Below are positions 49,101 through 61,268 of a stretch of 64,000 nucleotides of DNA, piece by piece. The notes under the pieces were generated by a model. The model ran no database searches, had not been told where the DNA came from, and saw only the letters and a list, made by a program, of their open reading frames with translations. Source of the stretch: Rutidosis leptorrhynchoides (lineage: Eukaryota; Streptophyta; Magnoliopsida; Asterales; Asteraceae); contig NC_092341.1 of NCBI RefSeq assembly GCF_046630445.1, forward strand, positions 292,582,001 through 292,646,000, read 5' to 3'. The translations under genes were made by a program, and so were the position numbers. Position 1 is the stretch's first letter. Every line of letters starts with the position of its first letter.

Positions 49101-49401
49101 AGATTTGGAGTCCATGTTTGTATGATATTGTGTAAAAACTGCATTCAAGAAACTGATTTCGATGTAACATATTTGTATTGTAAACCATTATGTAATGGTC
49201 GTGTGTAAACAGGATATTTTAGATTATCATTATTTGATAATCCACGTAAAGCTTTTTAAACCTTTATTTATGAAATAAAGGTTATGGTTTGTTTTAAAAA
49301 TGAATGCAGTCTTTGAAAAAACGTCTCTTATAGAGGTCAAAACCTCGCAACGAAATCAATTAATATGGAACGTTTTTAATCAATAAGAACGGGACATTTC
49401 A
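46145..49401 (+). mobile_element. Solo LTR of the 3.25-kb Tekay family
   Basis: 3257 bp, TGTAGTAACCCGAAC to GGGACATTTCA, flanked on both sides by TTAAT (46140-46144 and 49402-49406), with no PBS after it and no PPT before it. A perfect TSD around a lone LTR indicates recombination between the two LTRs of a former full element. ORFs at 47783 and 48447 recur in the other LTR copies only because of repetition. Confidence 0.92.
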
Positions 49402-49406
49402 TTAAT

Positions 49407-49547
49407 GGCCAAAAGCTTGACAATAAGAATGGAAAGTTAGAAACGCTCAATAGAAAAGTTGGTACTGAAAAACGGATTGAGCTAACCATGAAGGAGACCA
49501 AGGACAAATGCAAAGACCAAACCCTATATTCAAAAGAATCCAGGTAA
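49407..49547 (+). pseudogene. Poly(A)-binding-protein-like fragment, 3' half (second copy)
   Basis: In frame with 46094-46144 once the LTR and one TTAAT are discounted. Reads GQKLDNKNGKLE through IELTMKETKDKCKDQTLY to TAA at 49545. Identical in arrangement to 6600-6740. Confidence 0.55.
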
Positions 49548-50312
49548 TTCTGGATCCACCGAAATCTTTAGAGAATATCTTATTCCGAAGTCATGTTAAA
49601 ATCTTGCCGAAAATCTTTCTTCATCAACCTTCGAACTTAGAAATTCCAAAATATCATCATAAATATCTTCGATATTTCTGAGGATATGTTCATAAATATT
49701 CTTATCCGAAATTATCTACCTCTTTGTGCTATCTGTATTCCATTATATTGGAAACTTCTGTAAAATTTAAGTAAAAAAAAAATTATGAATGAATTGTGGA
49801 GAAGTGTTGGGAACTGATGCATGAGTTAGTATAATATAATGTGCTTGGCCAACGTGATTATATTACAGTAGGTCATGCTGAGTTTCTAATGAAACGTGAT
49901 GATGGTTCACAGTAGATCATACCATCATCATGTGCAATGTTACATAACTCTTTCATTCTAATTAACCTCGGAACATATCAAGAAAATATATTCTTGATAG
50001 TTCTATCCTCTATGATTCTGGTAATTTACTAAAATAAATCGTGCTATTACATTTTCTTTTTGATTAGAAGATTTCCTTAAATTCTTTGATTTCAGGAAAT
50101 CAACTGCGACTATGTCAAAAGTTAATTCTCTATCTCAATCTTTTGTGATAGCTTCACTCGTACGCTTCACATAATCGAATCATTTTATCTACATTACTCA
50201 ATGATGATAAAACTCTATTTATCAACTCATATTCGTCATGAAAACACTTTTATTGTTAGCCATGACAACCTCAATCAAATTTCGGGACGAAATTTCTTTA
50301 ACGGGTAGGTAC
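49548..50312 (+). mobile_element. Element E internal tail and PPT
   Basis: Noncoding sequence nearly identical to 6741-7504, with the inverted repeat AAATTTCGGGACGAAATTT (50277-50295) and PPT (50298-50312). Confidence 0.85.
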
Positions 50313-51402
50313 TGTCACGACCCGGAAAATTTCGACTAATTTTAAACCAAACTCTCGATACGATATTATATTTTTGACACGATAAGCAAAGTCTGTTAGG
50401 TTGGATCTCAAAAATTTTGAACTGTTTCATATATTCAATTACCCTTCGACTGCTCCGACGATTCACGAACAACTATTTGTAAATAGATATGTGTATATTT
50501 ATATAAATAATAATTGTAAGTATAATTTGAAATATTAAATGTTGTTATTATGAGATATGATATTATAATAATCATTATTTAAAACATATCTATATATACA
50601 TAAAAGTATATTAAAAATAAGTATTAAATGATTGTAATATTCGTTTAATGTGCCGATTGATATTAAGAAAGTTTAATTCGAACTTATATGATTTTAAAAT
50701 AAACGGTGATCCGAAAATGAGTTCTATAAATTTTAGGCTAACTAAAAAAAATGTATTTAGGAATTAGTTATTAAATTTTAACACTTTTTATATTTTACCC
50801 AGAATCGAGAGGGACCAGTTGAGGTTAATTTTTATTTAATAGTTAATGATCGAATTTCATAGCATAATGACCAAAATAAATAAATATAGATAATTTAAAA
50901 GTATGGGATTTTTTTTTCTGAACACTTCTATCCGCCACTAGTTAATCACGAAGTACGAAATCCAGGAAGATTGACGACAGATATTTCCACCGGTGGCTGC
51001 TAGAGGAATTCTCACATGTTACTTATTATTATTAAATTATTATTATTAATTATTAAAGGTTACAGCTGTGTTTTGATTGTTTTCCACAAATTTAAAACTA
51101 TATGGAGTAATATAAAGATATATATGATATATCCATCCAACCCACTTGCAACCTTTCTCTTATACAAACCATCTTCCATGTGCAACAAACCACCACCTCA
51201 ACTTTTCTACTCTTAACACCCATATCACCATGAACACCCATCTTCAACCCGACACCACTCTTTTCATTCGATCAACTCCAGACAACCCTCTCCTTCGTTG
51301 CTACTAGATCGTTGCTCTACAATGACTCCACTATCGACTTCTACACTACCTTCATTGTTCCACTAATATTTGAGTGACTATACTACTGCTCATGCCGTGC
51401 TC

Positions 51403-51407
51403 CTACT
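51403..51407. other. Empty (pre-insertion) site of the Tekay element
   Basis: GTGCTCCTACTGTCGCTAACC reads straight through here. In the first LTR the same sequence is split after CTACT by 32.7 kb of Tekay element and CTACT is duplicated. Confidence 0.95.
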
Positions 51408-52795
51408 GTCGCTAACCTTTTCTATCTGTTCGAACCACAGACCAATCGAAACCCACCTTTGATCATCACCAAAACAGCCATAAACCGTCACCTTTACCAA
51501 CTGAATTACTCCGGGTTACTGTCGCGTTTTACTGCTGAAACCACCACAGCTACAGCAGCCGTTTCACTTGTTACTGTAGTTTGATTGCTTATTTCCTGAA
51601 CGAACCAGTCACATGCTGCAGCCTTTTCTTTTCCTTGCTTTTTATCATTATTTGTATACGTGACAAGACCACAACAAAATTATGTAATTGCTTTAAAGGT
51701 GAGGACCACTTTTGTCTTCCCTCTCTCCTGATTGACTGAAGTGGACCACCATCACAACCAAACACCATCGAATAATTGATCCTGTTTTCTGCTTTGCTAC
51801 GTTCGAACAACCACAAGAAAGCATGCCACCAACTCACTTTCACTACTGCTATCCTACTGTTACAGTTACATACGTTTCGATTTCTGTTTATATTAACGAA
51901 CGTGACAAGGGATGAAGGCGAAGAACAGAATGATGATGTGATAATGATTAGCTGTGGTTGTAATCACTTCTGTGTTTCTGTTCTACAAATTATGTTGCTG
52001 ACATACATAATAATGATGAAGAGATTATTTTTGTTATGAAGATAATATTGGTGATAAACGAAAAAAATAGATGATAGTGATGATACTTACGTTTTTTCTT
52101 TTTCTTGTTTCGGTGCATTTGAAAGTAACAGCCACTATCAAATCATTGGGCTTGGAAACCGAATTACTGGATTTAGGAAACTGAATAGTTGGGCCGAGTT
52201 GTTTAGGATGATTATTTGGCTGTGGGATTTTTTTTTATAATGTTGAGCCGAGAACTAGTTTTTGCTGTTGGGCCAAATTATAGAGCTAGTTATATTATAC
52301 ACGTTAATATATAATTATGATGATGATAGATTAGGAACGGTGACAATATGGTTTAATGATAAAGATAATTCGTGAAAACGAAGTTGATTAGGATATAAGA
52401 TAGCTCAAGTTGATGATTAGGGTTTAATGATGATGATTATGATGATGCTTACTACGGGGTGATGAATAACGATGATAATAATGATACCTTGATGTTATGT
52501 ATATGATGAAGATCATGATAAGGATATTTGATAGATGATGAAACTGTAAGGTTAGAAAATGATTATGATAATGGCGATCATGAGTTTAAGATGATGATGA
52601 TAGATTACGAATGATGATGATTTACGCTTATGATGATAACGATAATAATAATATGATTATGATACGGATTATAATAGAAAAACAAAGACGGTAATGGCTA
52701 AGGATGTTATCGGGTTAGCGGGACGTCGCGGGTTTAAACCCGGACTTGGGCATTTATTTTAAGGACAACTCCTTTGAGGTAGTAATTTTACTCTA

Positions 52796-52883
<88 letters not shown>
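52796..52883. repeat. (ATT)n microsatellite in E's second LTR
   Basis: About 88 bp of ATT, longer than the paired tract at 42739-42805. Confidence 0.95.
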
Positions 52884-52884
<1 letters not shown>

Positions 52885-53856
52885 AAATATGAAGATTTTA
52901 GATACAAATATTATTAGGAAAATGATTAAAATTACAATTTAATATTATCATTACTATATTATTATTATAATTATTAAATAATGCAACTTTTTATTTATTT
53001 ATTATTAATAAATATTATTTTTACTAAATAACAATTAGTTACATAAAACTATATTTAATACATATAACATATGATTTATTAAAACAACAAGTATATCACT
53101 AATAATATATAAATTGTTCGATTACAATTATATGTGTTAATATATATATAAATGATATAGGTTCGTGAATCCGAGACCAACCCTATATTTGTTCAATGAC
53201 GTCATATGTATTTTTACTACAAAATACATTATGGTGAGTTTCATTTGCTCCCTTTTTAATTGCTTTTGTAATATATATTTTTGGGCTGAGAATACATGCG
53301 CTGCTTTTATAAATGTTTACGAAATAGACACAAGTACTTAAAAATACATTCTACGTTGAGTTGTACCACTGGCATACTTCCCTGTAGCTTGGTAACTACT
53401 ATTTACATGGGTATTGTAAACGCGAATCCTGTTGATAGATCTATCAGGCCTGACAACCCCAACCTGGCTGGACGACCAGTATTCAACGGTTGCACAGTAC
53501 TTCGTTTCGGTGACTACACTTGGTACGATGTAGTGAGATTTCATAATAAAGGGAATATGCGACGTTGATTAAATGTTAAGTATGGTTACCAAGTGCTCAA
53601 CCACTTAGAATATTTTTATTAAAACGTTTATGAATATGAAATCTTGTGGTCTATTAATATATTGAAATGATTGTTACGATAAACCTATGAACTCACCAAC
53701 CTTTTGGTTGACACTTTTAAGCATGTTTATTCTCAGGTATGATTTAAGTCTTCCGCTGTGCATTTGCTCAATTTAAGGACATTACTTGGAGTCGATCATC
53801 GCAATGGGACCAAGTGTTGATGACTTCGTCCAGGTGGATAAGGACGGGTTTTGACA

Positions 53857-54042
53857 TTTTATGATAAACCTATGAACTCACCAACCTTTTGGTTGACACT
53901 TGAAAGCATGTTTATTCTCAGGTATAAAAGAAATCTTCCGCTGTGCATTTGCTCATTTTAAAAGACATTATTTGGAGTCGATCATCGCAATGGAACCAGA
54001 TGTTGGTGACTTCGTCCAGATGGATTAGGAAGGGGTATGACA
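53857..54042 (+). mobile_element. Detached 3' end of an E-like LTR
   Basis: It parallels the last 185 bp of E's LTR (GATAAACCTATGAACTCACC, CTTCCGCTGTGCATTTGCTC, GGAGTCGATCATCGCAATGG, ending GTATGACA) with about 10% visible differences. It follows E's 3' LTR directly and ends against copia coding sequence. Confidence 0.8.
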
Positions 54043-54433
54043 ACTTTGTGGTGGAATAGTAAGTTGGGTTTCAAAACTGCAGTCAGTTGTAGTCACGTCA
54101 ACAACAGAGGCAGAATATGTAGCAGCTACTCAAGCTACTAAAGAGGCAGTATGGTTGAAGATGTTGTTGGAGGAACTCGGGCACAAAAAAAAGAATATCA
54201 CTCTATTTTGTGACAACCAGAGTGCCTTGCATCTTGCAAAGAATCCGGCATTTCATTCAAAGACAAAGCATATACGAGTTCAGTATCACTTCGTTCGTGA
54301 GAAAGTGGAAGAAGGAACCTTGGATATGCAGAAAATTCATACTGACGACAATGTAGCTGATTTTCTAACAAAGTCAATCAACCGTGGCAAGTTTGTTTGG
54401 TGCCGTTCCTCATGCGCCCTAGCAGAAACGTAA
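54043..54433 (+). pseudogene. Ty1/copia pol remnant (RNase H end)
   Basis: The frame from 54044 begins LCGGIVSWVSKLQSVV, then TSTTEAEYVAATQATKEAVW, FCDNQSALHLAKNPAFHSKT, KHIRVQYHFVREKV and DDNVADFLTKSINRGK. These are the standard C-terminal RNase H blocks of plant Ty1/copia elements. It starts abruptly at the LTR fragment, so the rest of pol is cut off by the Ty3/gypsy insertions or lies left of the window. Confidence 0.92.
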
Positions 54434-54506
54434 GCAACATCATTGGCAAGGAAGGATTATCGTGTGAAGATTGATTGAGCTTCAATCAAATCTTCAAGTG
54501 GGAGAT

Positions 54507-54950
54507 TGTTGAAATAAATTGGAGTTGGTCAATGTTGCATTTTGTAAACTAGAATTCACAAATGGAGTTGGTTTCATGGTGGCTGACTTACACCATTATC
54601 TTCTAAACCAATTCACTTCTACATCTAGTATAAATAGAGATCATTGGAAACACATTCAAATCATCCCAAAAACATTCAACCTTCTTTCTCATATCTTCTT
54701 GTGTTCTAATAGTATAATAGAGAGTTTGAGAGATTAATCTCCTAATTACAAGAGATATAAAGATTATTGATTATCCTTGTAATTAGAGAAAAGTGTAATT
54801 CCTATTATTCATATTAGTGAAACGTTTCTTTCCTTGCCCGTGGTTTTTACCCTATTGGGGTTTTCCATGTTAAATCTTGGTGTTCCTTTATTGTCATTAT
54901 TTCAAGTATTACTAGCAGTTTGCTATAATTCGGTGTCACTTTTCTCAACA
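54507..54950 (+). mobile_element. 3' LTR of the Ty1/copia element
   Basis: It begins TGTTGAAATAAATTGG directly after the purine-rich AAGTGGGAGAT and ends TTTTCTCAACA (444 bp, TGTTG...CAACA termini). The likely TSD would be GAATA (54951-54955), but the 5' end is not available for comparison. Confidence 0.85.
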
Positions 54951-55850
54951 GAATAAACATTTATAGAGTAACTTTCTTTCTTTCTTTTTTTTTTTCTTTT
55001 TTTTTTGAGATTGTTTACTGATAGAATCACTGTGTTTTCAATATTAAGAGAAGTGTATGATAAAAATTAGCTTGATCCAGAATTTAGTTTCCTTTGTTTA
55101 AATACCTGTTATAGAAATTATTAATCCCTACTTTTATGCACACTAAATATGCAAAACTGGTGATACATGACGTACATACAAACAAATTAGCAAAACAGAG
55201 ATGGCAATTAGAAATAAAAATACGGAGTTATAATTTTGTGAGATTGTTCTGTTTATTAGCTTCCGGCCATGAAACGTGTCTTGATGATGAAAACAAAAAA
55301 AAGAAAACAAAAAAAAAAATTATAAAAAAACTAATAAAACAATGCTTTTGAATGAATTGATGTTATTTTGTAGAAGTATTCTAAGAACAATTCTAGAATT
55401 TTCGTTGTGAGATACAACAAAAAGAGTTATTTTGGTAGTTACAAAATCTTGTAAAATCAGTTTACAGCAACGTATGTAAACTCTGTCTCCATGTTCCAAA
55501 GTTGTTAATCACTATGTGTTAACATATAAAAAGATTATATTAAGCATATACTATATCATTTATGCATACTTATATTAGTTCAAAGAAAACTGTGTAGAAA
55601 ATAAACAATGGCATATATGATGCACATAATGTGATTATTGTTTGCAAATCAGAAAGATAATTAAACATTATGAAGTATGTAATAAATAATCCCCAAATAA
55701 GTCAACCTAATTATAACAAATTTCCTTATGAACACCTATATAAATATAATGTACACTCAAAAGGCTTCTCACTTCGCAAGCGAAGTGTTAAACCCACAAC
55801 AAACAGAAAAAATAACATTCGAAATAATCCAATGAACTTGTGTTCGATTT
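54951..55850. other. Intergenic region and ACCase 3' UTR
   Basis: AT-rich single-copy-looking DNA between the copia LTR and the ACCase stop codon. It includes a T-rich tract (54970-55005) and a perfect inverted repeat CACTTCGC-AA-GCGAAGTG (55770-55787) about 65-80 bases past the stop, probably in the 3' UTR. The ORFs at 55136 and 55670 are AT/K-rich and unsupported. The poly(A) site cannot be fixed. Confidence 0.6.
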
Positions 55851-58800
55851 TTATTCAATCACCCGTCGAAGTTCTTCAATTAGTTTACTTTTGGTCTCCG
55901 AATCAACCTGCATTATAACAAAACAAATCATCATTAAGTACAACATCGATTTTGTATTTGTAAATAATGAAAAGAAACAAAAATGACGATTTTACCCCTT
56001 TCAAAAGTGCAGCAAGGCCTTGTGGTAAAGCTTGCAGATCTAACGGAGAGTTACCGATCTTCGTTAACTGATTCGACACCTTCTGCGTACGTAATTCAAC
56101 TAACTTGTCGTTATAGTTCGATTGAACATCTTTCCATCTATAAAAAACGTCATCATCAAGCCAAGAATCTTCACTTTTTGAGTCCACAAACCATTTCTTG
56201 ATCAAATCATGAGCCGATTTGTAACTAAGTGCGTCCCCAGCAGCATCACGTGCAATACTTATTAACGAAGCCTCGGCTAACCTACGACGTAACCGACTGT
56301 AAAAGAAAAACCGAGAAATGTTCCAGTCAACGACCTGTTTGACCACGCCTTTTTCAGCCATTCGAAACGATGTGTCATGAAGCTCTGCAAATTTGGTAGC
56401 GATTTGGGTGTAAATTGGTAAAAGCTGTTTCTCGCGAGCTTTTATTTGTTGGACAATCGTTTGATCGAACTTCGATTCTTGAAGTTTGCATTTGAGATCG
56501 CGAATTTGTGGATCGAGGCGGGACATACACTCTAACAACTCTTTGTTTCGGAACTTGATTTCGATCATACCTTCGGGTTCAAGAACGTTTCCTTTTGCGG
56601 TTGTTTCGGCGTACATTTCGATATGGTCGGAGTTGATTCGACTATCGACAACCACCCACGCACCACCACGAAGCTCCCCGGTTTTCGGGATGTAAACAAA
56701 TACGGGTTGTTTATATGTTCGAAGATTCTCGACAATCGTGGACCCCGCTTGTAAAATCCCTTCGAAAAGATCCCGTTGGCCCGCTGAAAAACCTCGCCAA
56801 TTAGCCATGATGAAAAGCGGGAGCTCTTCTCTGTTAAAATCCATCAACGCTTGAGCCGTTTTACTCGCGGAATCCGGGAACCAGACTTGACCCGCTTGAG
56901 GAACGACCCGTTCGTGCGAATCAAGCTGCCCTGGATCCGCGGGTATAACTTGCATCACCGTTTGGGTCTCGACAGCAACAATCCCAACCGGGATCCCACC
57001 AAGTTTTGCCCGACCCGTTACAACCGTCCTCGCCCAACCTTCCAACGTCTCAACAAAACTATCTCTATCGAAAATCCCTCCGACCCATTTACCATTACCA
57101 TCCATAGTTCCACAAATAGCTGCCCGAGGATCGCACGAGTTTTCGGGCAGGTACTCGACGGGCCTTTCGGGCGGGTCAACCGGAGCCAAAACCGGAAGTG
57201 GCCCACCAACATAAGGCGGAACAAAACTCAACCAATTCAAAATAGCCGAAACGCCTTCAAGATCATCGGAAACCGTTAAATGAACAACACCATTTGTCGC
57301 CATAATCTTCGGGCCACCAAGTTGCATTTGCGAGCTATAAACCTCTCGGCCCAAAAGCTTGTTTAACGCAGAGAAACCCGTCAGTATAATCGGTTGATCG
57401 AGCCGTTGTATGCACCGCATTCCAAGACGGGCCAAATACGCCCCAATCCCAACGGTTCGACCTGTCACGTACGTTAACGTAAACGTTTCTTTATACGCTT
57501 TCGAGTACGCACCCGCAATCGCACCACTCCCGCTCAAATTCTCGACCCCTAATCCATCTTCTTTTCCAACGATCGTATCGATGACCCATCTCGTTTCGCC
57601 ACTCGAAAGTTTCAGTTCATGAGCTATAACCGACGTTTTAATACGGGAATAATCTTCGGGTGTTAGATACAAATACTGAAACCCCGTGTCGGGACTCGAC
57701 TCATCAGACCAACCGATTCTAAAGCAAGATCTGACCTCCTCGGCTGCCCCGATGCGGGCCCCGGAGTTCGCCGCCAAGTAGATCAGCGGCAGTTTCTTCG
57801 AACACGCGAGATCCGTAACCGCCTCGAAAAATGCATCCTCAACGGGACCAAAAGATCCGTTTCGAAACGTAACGTCATTCGCTACAACCACAATCGTCCT
57901 TCCGTTAGGAAACTCGGGTGTGCATAGGTCCATGGTCCAAGCCACCATGCCCACATTGTTTTGACCCGGGTCCCGATTTACAGCAACCAGCGGGGTACCC
58001 CATGACCCGCTCGGGTCAGCAAACGTGAGCTCCATAACATTTACTAATTTACCCTCGGGCCTGCTATCACTAGAGAGTTTCGACGACCACATATTCTCAA
58101 GTGCTGCTTCAAACGCCTGCAAATACAAGTACGTTAGACAACGCTTTTACAAACTAAAACGAAGTGTCCGTCAAGGTCGAAAGGGCGAAATAGTAATTTT
58201 ACCAGCGTGAAGTCGTAACAGTAAGTCGTATTGCTTTTTCTCGCCAAAAGACGTTTCTGATCAAGTAATCCCAATGGTTGAAAAGGCGCGTTAACCGGTA
58301 CACCGTGTAACGGTCCGGCTGTAGACGTAGCGTGATATGTCACCTTATGTGAAGACGTATCCTCGAGTTCCCGGTACACCTAAATGAAAATCATTAAGGT
58401 TGACTTTAGGTCATACGTGTGTTGAATTTTTTTGAAATTTTTAAATAGTAAAGTGTCCGTTTAGACTTACATGGACAATGCAGGTATGACCGGTCACGTT
58501 GGTGACCACAACCCTCCACGCACCATTTGCTTGACCCGAAGATGCAACACGAAGCTTAACTTCCCACTCAAAAACGCCTAATCGGTGCATCTTTACACCA
58601 ACCATGGTGTGAATTTCGCGACCCAACTTCACCAAAAGTGACTCAACCATACTTTCTTCGCTCCCAGAATCTACATCCACTCTCCTGTTTCACAAACGAA
58701 ATTATAAAACGATTCATAATATGAAGAAAAAATTACATGAGGTGTCCCTGTGGTTTACCCCAAATTTCATGCGGGGTCCCTAAACTTTTTTTGGCGTGCG

Positions 58801-60502
58801 GGGTCCCTGTACTTTAACTCGTTTCGCGAGATGTCCCTGTGAGTAACGTGCAGCGGGTCCCCGTACTTTACACTCGTTAAGTCGTATCCGTAAACCACAG
58901 GGACCCCTCGCGAAACGAGTGTAAACTACGGGGACCCCGCATGACAAAAAAAAAAGTTTAAGGACCCACATGAAATTTGAGGTAAACCACGGGGACGCCT
59001 CGTAATTTTTTTGATAATATAAAATATATTTTGCCAAGAGAAGGTACAAGAATACGTACTTTGTGTACGGAACAAGATCGTCTATTTGTTGTTCCTTTAA
59101 TATATAGAGGTACATATGAGAATGGTCAGATTTGACCGTAGCGTTATGAACATGAAGTTCGAGTTCTTCCATAGCCGTAACTAAAGATCTCAAAATACTC
59201 CTTGACGTAAACGATAAAGTCAACTGAGACTTCGGGCCCGAAATTTCGGAATCTTGGTACCCCGAGGGCGAGAACCATTCTTTCGTAGGTTGTCTTACAA
59301 GCGTTCGAAGAAACATTCGTTGAATCTTAAGTGGTTTTGCTTCAACTGTATACATGTGCCATTGACGATCACGTGATGGCGTGTACTTTATATTCTCGTA
59401 CCCCTTAAGTTTGTCCTGCAAAAAAATATATATATATATCACTTTTGCGGATTTTAATTGTTCTCGATCAAAATTTTGAAGAATGTAATGATAAAGTATG
59501 AGTACGAACCAATTCGAGATAAATGGACAATGGTGGCTCTAAGTGACGCAATAACGGCTCTTCGATATAATATTGATTTTCTTCGGACCAATGAAACGAG
59601 TGTCGCATCGGGCCCCGCCCTTCATCTCGTTGTATTATACAACTTATAACTCCATACCCTGCGTTTTTGAGACTCGAGCTTACTTCTTTATCTTTGAGAA
59701 TTTTCGCTAATCTTTTGACCCTCTCTTGAGCCTGATCCTCATCACCACTGCAATTCATTCGATAACAAGTCAACATAGTCAACGAATTAGATATGTTGAC
59801 TATGATAAGTCAACATAGTCAACGAATTAGATATGTAACATTATCAAGTTACATTAACATTACATACCTGTCTTGAAGCAAACTCATTTGGTTGTTGATG
59901 CCGGCCAACGCAATATGCATCATGTTACCGTGATTACGTGGATTAGCGGACCCGTTTTGGCGTGTGCCAAGAACGTTATGAGTCGTCTCCTTAAGAGCCG
60001 CACTAATCACATCGGGCAAAAACTGAAGAGATTTAATAATAACCATAGCTCCCCATTTCTTATCGACCAAGGGCATTTCAGTCATTTCATAGTTAGAAAC
60101 ATTCACATCCTCAATATATCCTTCCATGAATTGCCACGACGTAATAAGTCCCGATCTGTGCCATTGCATTCTAACACTCCCTTTAATAAGATACGGCTGA
60201 TAAAGCCTTCGAACGTAGGTTTCAACAACGCGCCTTTGTAGGGTGTGATCGCTATGGTCAAAAAGGCCGACGAGAGCGTCTTCAACGGCTAACGGAGCGC
60301 TAACGATATCCTCCATTCGTTCGTTAATGGCACTTTTTCTCTTAGGTGTATCCATATTTTCGCCTTCTTCGGTAAACATTTCTAATTCGGAAAGACTTCG
60401 AGCGATGCTTGAACGAAGTTCGCTTAATTTAGTTTGTTCGAGCAGTTGACTTGCCTTTAACGCCAACTATTGATAACAATCAAGAAGCATAAATTAGGTT
60501 TA

Positions 60503-60570
<68 letters not shown>

Positions 60571-61268
60571 GCAGGATCAATGGGGAAGTAACCAATCGGG
60601 GGGAAGCGGGGGAAGCAATTTTATTTTATTTTTTCAGTTTTTTTTGGAATTTTTTTTCCCGGCATCAAGATCACACGAAAATATGAACATTTAGAAAAGA
60701 CACTTCGTGATGAATGTTATTATTTAGGCGGGAAAACGATCGACAAAAATAACATTCAAGATAATATTGTTCGTGAAGAATATGAACGTTTTTTTTCTTC
60801 ATGTTTTGTGAAGTAAAATTTAGCCCGATTTAGAGTTTAGGGTTTGGTGTTTTAGGTTTATGGAATAAACCCAAAACACCAAACCCTAAACTCTAAACCG
60901 TTCATGTTAAAAACTCAATCTAAATCCTAAATCTAAACCCTAAATCTAAACCCTAAACCCTAAATTTCTAAACCCTAATATCTAAACCCTATAAACCCTA
61001 ATATCTAAACCCTAATAGCTAAAACCTCAACATACGCTCGAAAAACACGATAATTGTTATATATTACTTCTTCGAGCGTTTTCCCGCCAAAATAAAAACA
61101 TTTATCACAAAGTGTTTTTATTAAATGTTCATATTTTCATCTCATCTATAATGTTCGTGAACAAAGTTTTTTCAAAAAAACCAAAAAAAAAAAAAAAAAG
61201 TTTTTTCTTCCCCCCGCTTCCCCCCGATTGGTTATTCCCCCGATTGGTTACTTCCCTCTTGATCCTAC

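Larger units (their letters stand above)
43781..50312 (+). mobile_element. Internal region of element E, lacking gag-pol
   Basis: It lies between two nearly identical 3.5-kb LTRs, with a Met-tRNA PBS at its left end and a PPT (TTAACGGGTAGGTAC, 50298-50312) at its right end. Contents: leader, degenerate pre-gag ORF, an internal PPT-like stretch (TTTAACGGGTAGGTAATACC, 44931-44950), a fragment resembling part of the 3.25-kb LTR (about 45308-45490), unassigned sequence, and a PABP-like fragment split by a solo LTR. There is no capsid, RT or integrase coding sequence, so E is non-autonomous and presumably relied on Tekay relatives. Confidence 0.8.
50313..53856 (+). mobile_element. Element E, second (3') LTR, 3544 bp
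   Basis: It starts TGTCACGACCCGG after the PPT and ends GGGTTTTGACA. Intact relative to the first LTR, including the uninterrupted site CTACT (51403-51407). No PBS follows. ORFs at 51016, 51589, 51776 and 53296 are repeated in the first LTR and show no family motif. Confidence 0.92.

Noticed and set aside
43219..53568. ORF of 90 codons repeated at 43219-43491 and 53296-53568
   Set aside because: It overlaps the shared R-U5 module of E's two LTRs; no ATG context or domain supports translation.
56486..57279. Plus-strand ORFs antisense to the ACCase carboxyltransferase exon
   Set aside because: They are complement-strand shadows of a strongly conserved coding exon.
57530..57560. Herbicide-resistance substitutions in the ACCase carboxyltransferase domain
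   Set aside because: The region reads as ordinary family sequence, and without an aligned reference from this species no resistance call can be supported.
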